20,425 bases of DNA, from positions 1 through 20,425 of the forward strand of contig DATDCV010000476.1 in NCBI GenBank assembly GCA_036524155.1, written 5' to 3'. This DNA is from DATDCV01 sp036524155 (lineage in GTDB: Bacteria; Verrucomicrobiota; Verrucomicrobiia; Limisphaerales; UBA8199). The notes beneath the pieces were generated by a model that saw only the letters and a program-made list of their open reading frames with translations, ran no database searches and was not told the origin of the DNA. Position 1 is the stretch's first letter, and each line of letters opens with the position of its first letter. Below are positions 13,288 through 20,425 of the stretch, piece by piece. A program made the position numbers and the translations under genes.

Positions 13288-14915
13288 AATTCTCCTTTTC
13301 TTCCCCCGAGTTTGACGATGCGGTGGCTGCTGTATGCCACGGCTCAGCTTCCGAGGCCCAGATGCGAGCTCTGAACGAGCTGTTGCGAAGCAACCCGAGC
13401 GCACGGGACGAGTATTTATTCCAGGTCGAGCTCCACAGCCAATTGGCGTCCAATCCGGACCTTTTTTCGCAGTTTGGGGATACGGTCGCCAGCTTCAATC
13501 TGCCCGTCGTAAACGCGGGCGACCGAGGTAATGTCGTCCCTCTGAATCCCGTGGAGCGACCGCCCAGGCGAAAGCTAGTGCAGGTACTGGCCCTGGCGGC
13601 CTGCCTCATGCTGATCGTCGGGAGTATCGGAACGTTCTGGATCAAGCGGTCAGTGGCCCGGAGTGGGGCCACCAGCGTCGCCGTAGCCCTGTTGACACGC
13701 ACTGTGGACGCTCGTTGGAGTGCGAAGGCTCATATGTTCCGGGTCGGCAGCGCCCTGGAGCCTGGGAGTCTTCAACTGGAATCCGGGCTGGCGCAGGTGG
13801 TCTTTTACAGTGGGGCTCGACTGGTAATCGAGGGTCCAGTGGAACTGCGCCTGGTTTCTGCGAATGAAGCTGTTTGTGTTTCCGGCCGAGTTTTGGCCGA
13901 GGTGCCGATGCCGGCGCGCGGCTTTCGGCTTAAAACCGGTCAGGTCAGCGTGGTGGACTTGGGGACCTCCTTTGGGATTGACGTGAGCCGGAGCCGAACC
14001 GAAGTCCACGTTTTCAAAGGGAAGGTGGATCTGCAGCCTGGGAAAGCAGGAGAACAGTCGCTGGCGGAAGGGCAGGCAGCGCTGGTTCAGGGAAACGAGT
14101 TGCCTCAGTTAATGGCTGCTAACGCTGAAGCGTTCGCACCCATGTTCGAGTTCCAAGAGCGTTCGCTGGCTTCGGAGGCTGTCCGCTATGACCAATGGCG
14201 GCTCGCAAGCGCACAACTCAACCGCGACCCTTCGCTGGTGTTGCGCTTTGATTTCGAGAACCTCAGCGACCCGGACTGGACACTCCCCAACAAGGCCGAA
14301 AGGAATGGGCCGACGGAGGGTGGAATTATCGTGGGCTGCCAGCCCGCGCAAGGCCGGTGGCGGGAGAAGCAGGCCTTGGAATTCCAGAGCGTCAACGACC
14401 GCGTGCGCCTGGCCGTGCCCAACGAATTCCGGGCAATGACCCTCGCGGCGTGGGTCTGCCTGAAGGGACTGGATCGCGAGTTTAACTCACTGTTCATGTC
14501 TGATGGGTTTGATCCTGGGACGGTGCACTGGCTGATTCGCAAAGATGGCGTCCTGGGGCTCACGGTGTTCGGTCCACGGATTGGTAAGTATCAAATTCTA
14601 GCCAGCCCTCCTGTGTCTTCGCTCGAGAACCTCGGAGTTTGGCAGCATTTGGCCGTGGTCATCGATGGAAAAGCCCGGAAGGTGGTCCACTACGTGAACG
14701 GCTCACCCGTCTCCCGCCACGCGTTGACGATAGGTCCGCCTTTCCGGGTCAGCTCCGCCGAGTTGGGCAACTGGAATGCGCGAAGCGGCCCAAACCCCGA
14801 GCCGTCGCTCATCCGAAATCTGAGCGGGTCGCTCGATGAATTCGAGCTGTTTAGCCGCGCCTTAAGTGACGCAGAGGTCCACGAACTCTACCTCAAAGGC
14901 AAGCCAGATCTTTAG
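13284..14915 (+). CDS. FecR-like transmembrane regulator with periplasmic LamG domain (probable anti-sigma/sensor)
   Basis: The product is 543 residues. Residues 1-95 are cytoplasmic-looking and match the short N-terminal segment of FecR-type sigma regulators (DDAVAAVCHGSASEAQMRAL, LLRSNPSARDEYLFQVELH). One membrane helix spans about 98-120 (LVQVLALAACLMLIVGSIGTFWI). FecR follows at about 150-270, with VFYSGARLVIEGPVELRLVS, GFRLKTGQVSVVDLGTSFGI and EVHVFKGKVDLQPG. Residues about 318-540 are a LamG/concanavalin-like domain: FDFEN, MTLAAWVCLKG, LGVWQHLAVVIDG, YVNGSPV, LSGSLDEFELFSRALSDAEV. Inference: the LamG part senses a polysaccharide outside and the N-terminus holds or activates the sigma factor. 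It overlaps the sigma gene and lies 26 bases before the GH95 gene. Confidence 0.88.
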   Translation: MKFSFSSPEFDDAVAAVCHGSASEAQMRALNELLRSNPSARDEYLFQVELHSQLASNPDLFSQFGDTVASFNLPVVNAGDRGNVVPLNPVERPPRRKLVQVLALAACLMLIVGSIGTFWIKRSVARSGATSVAVALLTRTVDARWSAKAHMFRVGSALEPGSLQLESGLAQVVFYSGARLVIEGPVELRLVSANEAVCVSGRVLAEVPMPARGFRLKTGQVSVVDLGTSFGIDVSRSRTEVHVFKGKVDLQPGKAGEQSLAEGQAALVQGNELPQLMAANAEAFAPMFEFQERSLASEAVRYDQWRLASAQLNRDPSLVLRFDFENLSDPDWTLPNKAERNGPTEGGIIVGCQPAQGRWREKQALEFQSVNDRVRLAVPNEFRAMTLAAWVCLKGLDREFNSLFMSDGFDPGTVHWLIRKDGVLGLTVFGPRIGKYQILASPPVSSLENLGVWQHLAVVIDGKARKVVHYVNGSPVSRHALTIGPPFRVSSAELGNWNARSGPNPEPSLIRNLSGSLDEFELFSRALSDAEVHELYLKGKPDL

Positions 14916-14941
14916 CCGGAACGCCAGACTCCAAACCCCGA

Positions 14942-17263
14942 ATGAACAACTTCTCCGTCCGCCTTTACTGTGTCATATCGACAACCGTGGCCGCCTGGAC
15001 GGCGCCCGGAATCGCCTCAGAATCCGCTGGCGGTGATCCCTTGGTCTTATGGTACGACAAGCCGGCGGTCAAATGGGTGGAGGCGCTGCCGGTCGGAAAT
15101 GGACGCCTGGGCGCGATGGTTTTCGGTGGCGTGAACCAGGAACGGCTCCAACTTAACGAAGGAACACTCTGGGCCGGCGGGCCTTATAACCCGGTCAATC
15201 CGCAGGCGAAGGACGCGCTGCCGCAAGTGCGGCAGTTGGTGAACGAAGGAAAATACCGGGAAGCCGCCTCGCTCCTCAGCGCGAAGGTCATGGCCAGGCC
15301 GCTCGGTCAGATGCCGTATCAGACTGTGGGCGATCTGCTGTTGACGTTTTCCGGGACGCCCACCGTCGAGAACTACCGGCGCGAGCTGAGCCTCGACAGC
15401 GCCACAGCCACCGTGAGCTATGTCGCCGAGGGGGTACGTTTCACCCGGGAGGTCTTCGCGAGCGCGCCGGATAAGGTGATAGTCGTGCGGCTCAAGGCGG
15501 ACAAGCCGGGGAAGATTTCCTTCGACGCGGGAATGAAGACGCCGATGAAAGCCACTGCGGTTGTGGAGGACAACGACACCCTGGTCATGCGCGGCAGGGG
15601 TGGGGACTCGGGCGGTATCAAGGGCCAGCTTACGTACGTGGCGCGGGTTCAGTTCATCGCCAAGGGGGGCAAGACGACGTCTGAAGCGGACCGCATCTCC
15701 GTGGCGGGCGCCAACGAGGTCATGGTGCTCATCACCGCCGCCACGAGCTACAAAAATTTCGACGACGTCAGCGGCGATCCTGAAAGTGCCGCCCGCCAGC
15801 AACTGGCTGCGGCCGCCAAAAAGGTCTTCGCCAAGCTGCACGCTGCTCACGTCGCAGATTACCAGGCGCTGTTTCGCCGAGTGGCGATTGATCTCGGCCA
15901 AAGCGAAGCCTGCAAGATGCCAACAGACTTGCGCATCAAGCGCTTCGCCGAAGGCAACGATCCTCAACTGGCGGCACTCTATTACCAGTTCGGCCGCTAT
16001 TTGTTGATCAGTTCCTCGCGTCCGGGAGGGCAGCCCGCCAACCTGCAGGGTATCTGGAATGAGAGCCTGAACCCGCCCTGGCAGAGCAAATACACGATTA
16101 ACATCAATACCGAGATGAACTACTGGCCCGCCGAATCCGGCAACCTTGCCGAATGCGTCGAGCCGCTGATTGCGATGGTCAACGACCTCACCGTGACGGG
16201 CGCTCGAACCGCCCGCGACATGTACGGCGCGCGTGGCTGGGTAGTCCATCACAACACCGATCTCTGGCGGGCGTCCGCGCCCATCGACGGACCGAATTGG
16301 GGCATGTGGCCGAGCGGCGGCGCGTGGCTGTGTTTGCATCTCTGGGACCACTACGAATTCAGCGGCGATAAGGCGGAGCTGAAAAGAGTTTATCCCGTGC
16401 TGAAGGGTGCGGCCGAGTTTTTCCTCGATGCCCTGCAGGAAGACCCAAAACACAAATGGCTCGTGACCAACCCTTCGATTTCGCCCGAGAACGGGCATCC
16501 GTTTGGCGCGGCGGTCTGTGCCGGGCCCACTATGGATATGCAGATTCTACGCGACCTCTTTGCCAATACGATCCGCGCCGCGCAAACGCTCGGTGTGGAT
16601 GAGGATTTCCGTCAGCGGCTCGCCGCTGCCCGCGCCCGACTGGCGCCGGACCAGGTTGGCCAGGCGGGGCAATTGCAGGAATGGCTCGAGGACTGGGATA
16701 TGAAGGCGCCGGAGATGAACCACCGCCACGTTTCGCATCTCTACGGTCTCTATCCGGGACGCGACATCACGCTCCGCGGCACGCCCGAACTTGCGGCCGC
16801 GGTAAAGAAATCCTTGGAGATTCGCGGCGACAAAGCCACGGGTTGGGCCACCGCCTGGCGCATTTGCCTTTGGGCGCACCTGGGCGAAGGCGATCACGCG
16901 TTCGAGATCCTCAAATTCCTGCTCAGCCCCGAGCGAACTTACCCGAATATGTTCGATGCGCATCCGCCGTTCCAGATCGATGGGAATTTTGGCGGAGCGG
17001 CGGGCATTGCGGACATGCTGGCGCAGAGTCGTTCGGAAGAAATCGAGCTGCTTCCGGCCCTGCCCAAGGCATGGCCAAGCGGCAGCGTGAAAGGTCTGCG
17101 GGCGCGCGGCGGTTTCGAGGTCGATGTGGCCTGGAAAGAGCGAAAGCTGGCGGAAGCGCGCGTCCGATCGCTGAATGGTGGCGTGACCCAATTGCGTTAT
17201 GGGCCGGTGACTCGCGAAGTGAAGCTTTCGAAGGGCAAAACTTATCGATGGGACGGAAGGTAA
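14942..17263 (+). CDS. secreted GH95 family alpha-L-fucosidase (or alpha-L-galactosidase)
   Basis: The product is 773 residues with a signal peptide ending near GIASESAG. The order is an N-terminal beta-sandwich (ALPVGNGRLGAMVFGGVNQERLQLNEGTLWAG), then an (alpha/alpha)6 catalytic domain. Residues matching those known in GH95 are Asn387 and Asn389 (ININTEMNYWPAE), Glu516 (NPSISPENG, general acid) and Asp680 (FQIDGNFGGAAG). NRHHVSHLYGLYPG-like and DKATGWATAWRICLWAHL motifs also fit. GH95 enzymes are inverting and act mainly on alpha-1,2-linked L-fucose, as in xyloglucan or mucin side chains; some act on L-galactose. The length is normal. It is probably the last gene of the sigma/FecR-LamG/GH95 operon (26-base gap). 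Confidence 0.92.
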   Translation: MNNFSVRLYCVISTTVAAWTAPGIASESAGGDPLVLWYDKPAVKWVEALPVGNGRLGAMVFGGVNQERLQLNEGTLWAGGPYNPVNPQAKDALPQVRQLVNEGKYREAASLLSAKVMARPLGQMPYQTVGDLLLTFSGTPTVENYRRELSLDSATATVSYVAEGVRFTREVFASAPDKVIVVRLKADKPGKISFDAGMKTPMKATAVVEDNDTLVMRGRGGDSGGIKGQLTYVARVQFIAKGGKTTSEADRISVAGANEVMVLITAATSYKNFDDVSGDPESAARQQLAAAAKKVFAKLHAAHVADYQALFRRVAIDLGQSEACKMPTDLRIKRFAEGNDPQLAALYYQFGRYLLISSSRPGGQPANLQGIWNESLNPPWQSKYTININTEMNYWPAESGNLAECVEPLIAMVNDLTVTGARTARDMYGARGWVVHHNTDLWRASAPIDGPNWGMWPSGGAWLCLHLWDHYEFSGDKAELKRVYPVLKGAAEFFLDALQEDPKHKWLVTNPSISPENGHPFGAAVCAGPTMDMQILRDLFANTIRAAQTLGVDEDFRQRLAAARARLAPDQVGQAGQLQEWLEDWDMKAPEMNHRHVSHLYGLYPGRDITLRGTPELAAAVKKSLEIRGDKATGWATAWRICLWAHLGEGDHAFEILKFLLSPERTYPNMFDAHPPFQIDGNFGGAAGIADMLAQSRSEEIELLPALPKAWPSGSVKGLRARGGFEVDVAWKERKLAEARVRSLNGGVTQLRYGPVTREVKLSKGKTYRWDGR

Positions 17264-17327
17264 ATCATCGGTTCAACTTACCCCAGACACCTCTATGAAG
17301 AAGACAGGCATGGTCGGTGAGCTTTGT

Positions 17328-17343
17328 GGAGAGGTTCTCCTTT
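17328..17343 (+). terminator. weak hairpin after the GH95 gene, possible terminator
   Basis: GGAGA (17328-17332), loop GGT, TCTCC (17336-17340) and TTT (17341-17343) form a 5-base stem with a very short T-run 65 bases after the GH95 stop. It could end the sigma/FecR/GH95 transcript, but it is weak. The rest of the 160-base gap before the GH10 gene is AT-richer near the start codon (17401-17423), with an imperfect ACAGA/TCTGT pair at 17401-17405 and 17415-17419; a promoter or operator is possible but not shown. Confidence 0.3.
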
Positions 17344-17423
17344 CAGGGCAACGAAATTCGCCTGTGGCTGTTTGCCCAACGCATTTTCAGGTAACCCATC
17401 ACAGATAAAACAATTCTGTAAAT

Positions 17424-18683
17424 ATGATTCTATTCTTTCTTCACAACCGCATCTCACGCGTCGGCTGGCTCACAGCGGTGCTGCTCGTCGTTGGCGCAAC
17501 GGCCCGGCCTGCCGACACGCTTGCTCTCAAGGAACTCTTCAAAGACCATTTCTATGTCGGTACGGCCATCAACCGCTCCATTGCGACTGGCACCGGTGGA
17601 TTTCGCCGCAGCCCGGAACAAGTCGCCAAAGACATTGCTCAGGTCAAGGAGCAGTTCAACCAAATCGTCCCAGAGAACGAGATGAAGTGGGAGCGCATTC
17701 ACCCACGGGAGGGCGCGGACGGCTACGACTTCGCTGCCGCCGACGCGTTTGTGAACTTCGGATTGAGCAACAACATGTATTTGGCTGGGCACACTCTCGT
17801 CTGGCATGCCCAGACGCCGCACTGGGTTTTCGCTGGCACGAATCCTCCCCCGCCTGGAGTCATGAACGCCGCAGCCGTGCCACTCGCCGTGACCAATGCA
17901 CCCGGGACAAACCGGTTTGGTCGTGGTCGATTTGGCTTCGGTCCATACACCGGACCCCGCGCCTCCCGTGAGGAGTTGCTCCAGCGGATGCGCGATCACA
18001 TCCACACGGTGGTCGGGCGATATAAAGGCAAGATCAAGGTCTGGGACGTCGTAAACGAGGCCATTGCAGACGGCGGGACGAACATCCTGCGCAAGTCGCT
18101 TTGGCTGGAAATTATCGGTCCCGACTTCATCGCCAAGGCTTTCCATTACGCCCACGAAGCGGATCCTGATGCGATCCTCCGTTACAATGATTATGGACTG
18201 GAGAACCCGGCGAAACGCCGGAAACTGATCACTCTGATCAAGTCACTGCAAGATGAGCACGTCCCAGTTATGGCGATTGGCTCGCAGGCGCACCTCAATG
18301 TCTCGATAACTTTCGAGAACATGGACCAGGCGCTGGCGGAAATGGAGACGCTCGGCCTGCCCATCCACATCACAGAACTGGATGTGAATAGCGCGCAAGG
18401 CGGCCAGCGCACGACTGGAGCCGATATTGCCAGCAATACCGCGACGACCCAGGGAGGCCTGGTGAGCGACGCCGACCGTAAACTGGCTGACGCTTACGCC
18501 GGGCTTTTCCGGGCCTTCATTAAACACGAGAAGTCCGTGAAGGTCGTCACATTCTGGGGGCCGAACGACGCGAACTCCTGGCGCGCCAACGGCAAACCGC
18601 TCCTGTTCGACGTTAACGCCGAGCCCAAGCCGGCCTTCGACGCCGTGATCGCCGAGGCGAAAAAGGCGAACGCGGGTAAGTAA
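17424..18683 (+). CDS. secreted GH10 endo-1,4-beta-xylanase
   Basis: The product is 419 residues with a signal peptide (basic N-terminus, hydrophobic residues 14-25, cleavage near ARPA). The GH10 barrel is clear: IVPENEMKWERIHP, AGHTLVWHAQTPHWVF, VWDVVNEAIADG with acid/base Glu212, RYNDYGLENPAKR, AIGSQAHLN, ITELDVN with nucleophile Glu318, and VVTFWGPNDANSW (canonical GH10 has WGV.D). It cleaves beta-1,4-xylan backbones internally. An insertion of about 43 residues (137-179), rich in Pro, Ala, Gly and Arg and ending GRGRFGFGPYTGPR, replaces the short loop before SREELLQRMRDHI. No ribosome binding site precedes the ATG; the upstream 20 bases are AT-rich. The GH43 gene follows in 30 bases, probably in the same transcript. 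Confidence 0.95.
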   Translation: MILFFLHNRISRVGWLTAVLLVVGATARPADTLALKELFKDHFYVGTAINRSIATGTGGFRRSPEQVAKDIAQVKEQFNQIVPENEMKWERIHPREGADGYDFAAADAFVNFGLSNNMYLAGHTLVWHAQTPHWVFAGTNPPPPGVMNAAAVPLAVTNAPGTNRFGRGRFGFGPYTGPRASREELLQRMRDHIHTVVGRYKGKIKVWDVVNEAIADGGTNILRKSLWLEIIGPDFIAKAFHYAHEADPDAILRYNDYGLENPAKRRKLITLIKSLQDEHVPVMAIGSQAHLNVSITFENMDQALAEMETLGLPIHITELDVNSAQGGQRTTGADIASNTATTQGGLVSDADRKLADAYAGLFRAFIKHEKSVKVVTFWGPNDANSWRANGKPLLFDVNAEPKPAFDAVIAEAKKANAGK

Positions 18684-18713
18684 ACCGCTCGGGAGCATCA
18701 CCATAGCCCAACC

Positions 18714-20345
18714 ATGAAACTCGTAGATCAGGGCATACAACCTAGAGATAGGGGAGGGGACGGCTCGTCCCCGCGTTGTGCTGCTCGATTAAACGCAGAC
18801 GGGGACGAGCCGTCCCCGCCCCTATATACCTTCTCGGGGCACTTTCCCAATGTGCTGTGGCTCGATTTAGTTCTGGCCGCAACGATTCTCTCGTTTGCCG
18901 TGCGTGCGCTCGCGCTCGATGGCCAGGTCCAAATCCACGACCCCTCCACCATCATCAAGTGCAATGGAAAGTACTACACTTTCGGAACTGGTGGGTCCTG
19001 CCTGGTCTCCGATGATGGTTGGACCTGGCGGCGCGGGGTCACGCCCGGGCGGCGAGGCATGGCTCCCGATATCATTCAGCTCGGCGATCGCTACTGCGTG
19101 TATGTTGCCGCCAACATCGGGGCGCAGCCTAAAGCGGCCATCAACCTGATCTGGAGTCGCACGCTCGACACGAATGCCCCTGACTATAAATGGGAGGAGG
19201 CGGGCGTCGTCGCCTCGTCTGACGGTATCGAAGACTGTAACGCGATCGACCCTGGAGTTTTCCTGGATCCGGTCGAGGGAAAACTGTGGATGGTCTACGG
19301 CTCGTATTTTGGCTTCATCAGGCTTGTCCAGCTTGATTCGAAGACAGGCATGCGGGTGGACCCGACCACCGAACCCTTGAACATCGCGATCAACTGCGAG
19401 GCCTCCGACCTGATCTATCACGATGGTTGGTATTACCTGCTGGCCACCCACGGCAGTTGCTGTCGCGGCGCCGACTCCGGCTACAACATTCGTGTTGGAC
19501 GCGCCAGGAGCATCTTCGGTCCGTACCTCGACCACACGGGCCTTGATATAATACAAGGCGGCGGCAAGCTTTTCGTCGGCTCCGGTGGCCGCGTGATTGG
19601 ACCTGGGCACTTCGGATTGCTCGACTTGGGCGATGGGGTGCAGAAATTCTCCTGCCACTACGAAGCCGACCTCGACCGGGGTGGCGCGAGTGTGCTCGAT
19701 ATCCGGCCGTTGCTGTGGAAAGACGGGTGGCCCGTCGCGGGCGAGAATTTAAAAGAAGGTACGTATGAAATCGAATCTGTGCGCACCGGCACTGCGCTCG
19801 AATTGGCCGTGGAGGGAGTGCCGGTTGGCGGCCGGCGCGTCAGGAGAGGCTTCGGCCCGGGCCTGGGCGGGCCTGGGGCTGGCCCGGGCGCTGGCGGCCA
19901 ACGGCCGAATCCGTTCTCAGGCCAGGGCGGTGTGATTCCGGCGCAGGACGTCGGGCAGGTTTCGACGAACTGGCCCGCCGGCAACGTGGTTGTCCGTATG
20001 GCCAACTATCTGTGCCAGGCCCAACAGAAGTGGACGTTTTCGGCTGTTACCAATGCTGGCGGTTATCCCGGCTCACCGTACTTCAGGATCACTATCGCCG
20101 GAACGGACCGCACATTGGCTGCATCCGAGGAGGGCGAACTGATTACGCTGCCGGCCTTTACCGGTGGACCCGAACAGCTCTGGCGCATGGACCAACTCAC
20201 AGACGGCACCTGGCGCATCATGCCCAAGGCGGTTCCCAAGACGAAGGAGCCGCTCTTTCTTTCGGCAATTGGCAGCAGCTCCGCTACCCTCGCCAGGTTT
20301 AATCCGGAAAGCGACAAGCAACGCTGGCTTTTTAAAACACCCTGA
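18714..20345 (+). CDS. secreted GH43 arabinanase-like enzyme with ricin-type C-terminal domain
   Basis: The product is 543 residues from ATG 18714. GH43 catalytic positions are Asp76 (QIHDPSTI), Asp179 (NAIDPGVF) and Glu229 (INCEASDLI); the blades match endo-arabinan-1,5-alpha-L-arabinosidase and arabinofuranosidase types. Residues about 354-543 (EGTYEIESVRTGTALEL to QRWLFKTP) read as a ricin-like beta-trefoil, split by a Gly/Pro-rich insert (372-406). The start is doubtful: residues 12-37 are coded by a dispersed palindrome, and the hydrophobic export segment (LWLDLVLAATILSFAVRALA) starts only at residue 48. A GTG at 18852 would give a product starting at that segment but without a basic N-region. 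The palindrome may have inserted just after an original start. Follows GH10 by 30 bases. Confidence 0.87.
   Translation: MKLVDQGIQPRDRGGDGSSPRCAARLNADGDEPSPPLYTFSGHFPNVLWLDLVLAATILSFAVRALALDGQVQIHDPSTIIKCNGKYYTFGTGGSCLVSDDGWTWRRGVTPGRRGMAPDIIQLGDRYCVYVAANIGAQPKAAINLIWSRTLDTNAPDYKWEEAGVVASSDGIEDCNAIDPGVFLDPVEGKLWMVYGSYFGFIRLVQLDSKTGMRVDPTTEPLNIAINCEASDLIYHDGWYYLLATHGSCCRGADSGYNIRVGRARSIFGPYLDHTGLDIIQGGGKLFVGSGGRVIGPGHFGLLDLGDGVQKFSCHYEADLDRGGASVLDIRPLLWKDGWPVAGENLKEGTYEIESVRTGTALELAVEGVPVGGRRVRRGFGPGLGGPGAGPGAGGQRPNPFSGQGGVIPAQDVGQVSTNWPAGNVVVRMANYLCQAQQKWTFSAVTNAGGYPGSPYFRITIAGTDRTLAASEEGELITLPAFTGGPEQLWRMDQLTDGTWRIMPKAVPKTKEPLFLSAIGSSSATLARFNPESDKQRWLFKTP
18748..18825. repeat. 78-base nested palindromic repeat inside the GH43 N-terminal coding region
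   Basis: Two 26-base arms (18748-18773 and 18800-18825) are reverse complements with one mismatch (A18755 against G18818). Each arm itself contains GGGGACG-GCT-CGTCCCC or its equivalent, a 7-base hairpin with a 3-base loop. The 26 bases between contain the start of further complementarity (CGTT against AACG). The right arm, read on minus, begins AGGGGCGGGGACGGC, which is exactly the last 15 bases of the window (20411-20425). It is a dispersed REP/MITE-like element. Confidence 0.88.
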
Positions 20346-20410
20346 AACACAGAGGATAGGGCCTTGCCGTTGAAGAACCGAACAAATCCAGCGAAGGACC
20401 TTCAATCACG

Positions 20411-20425
20411 AGGGGCGGGGACGGC
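20411..20425. repeat. partial second copy of the palindromic repeat at the right edge
   Basis: AGGGGCGGGGACGGC is identical to the reverse complement of 18809-18823, part of the right arm of the repeat in the GH43 gene. The window ends here, so the rest of the copy is not visible. It lies 65 bases after the GH43 stop. Positions 20346-20410 hold no gene and no clear terminator. Confidence 0.7.

Noticed and set aside
15047..16498. A 483-residue open frame on minus opposite the GH95 gene
   Set aside because: The plus strand has GH95 catalytic residues; the minus product is an Arg/His/Gly-rich shadow.
17297..17312. GAAGACAGGCATG shared by the GH95-GH10 gap and the GH43 gene (near 19339)
   Set aside because: A 13-base match with no flanking similarity or palindrome; chance is sufficient.

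Overview
The window looks like a chromosomal piece from a GC-rich, Gram-negative soil or freshwater bacterium, most likely of the Verrucomicrobiota (Pedosphaera/Limisphaerales-like). The clues are an ECF sigma factor of the Rhodopirellula/Verrucomicrobium type next to a FecR-LamG membrane protein, many secreted glycoside hydrolases, and several families of short palindromic or tandem repeats between and even inside genes. This placement is inferred from gene content and style; there is no rRNA gene or other phylogenetic marker. I found no tRNA, rRNA, CRISPR array or intact mobile element.

Layout. (1) 1-1350: a hypothetical protein whose N-terminus is written in a tandem DNA repeat, then a repeat-rich intergenic stretch. 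(2) 1351-3639 (+): an exported polypeptide fusing an isochorismatase-like cysteine hydrolase to a GH29 alpha-L-fucosidase, ending at a hairpin terminator. (3) 8591-3812 (-): three genes for exported proteins: a right-handed beta-helix-like protein, an alpha/beta-hydrolase, and a GH-A-like barrel with a beta-galactosidase trimerisation-like domain. The last two overlap by 8 bases. (4) 9034-12248: small accessory genes. GIY-YIG/DUF123 and MIF-like tautomerase are on minus, DUF504 and TfoX-N on plus, and DoxX, DUF4256 and cupin on minus. (5) 12249-12735: a gene-poor stretch with a probable decayed coding fragment. (6) 12736-17263 (+): ECF sigma factor, FecR-LamG transmembrane protein (ATGA overlap) and GH95 alpha-fucosidase, tightly packed. 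(7) 17424-20345 (+): GH10 xylanase and GH43 arabinanase-like enzyme with a ricin-like C-terminus. A dispersed palindrome lies in the GH43 N-terminal coding region, and another copy begins at the right edge of the window.

Together, regions 2, 3, 6 and 7 read as a saccharolytic island for fucosylated and arabinosylated plant or algal polysaccharide. Two fucosidase families (GH29, GH95), a xylanase, an arabinanase-like enzyme, an esterase-like hydrolase and a beta-helix protein would act outside the cytoplasm. The sigma/FecR-LamG pair looks like a trans-envelope switch whose periplasmic lectin-like domain could sense sugar and control the GH95 gene behind it. The small-gene block in the middle has no evident link to sugar use.
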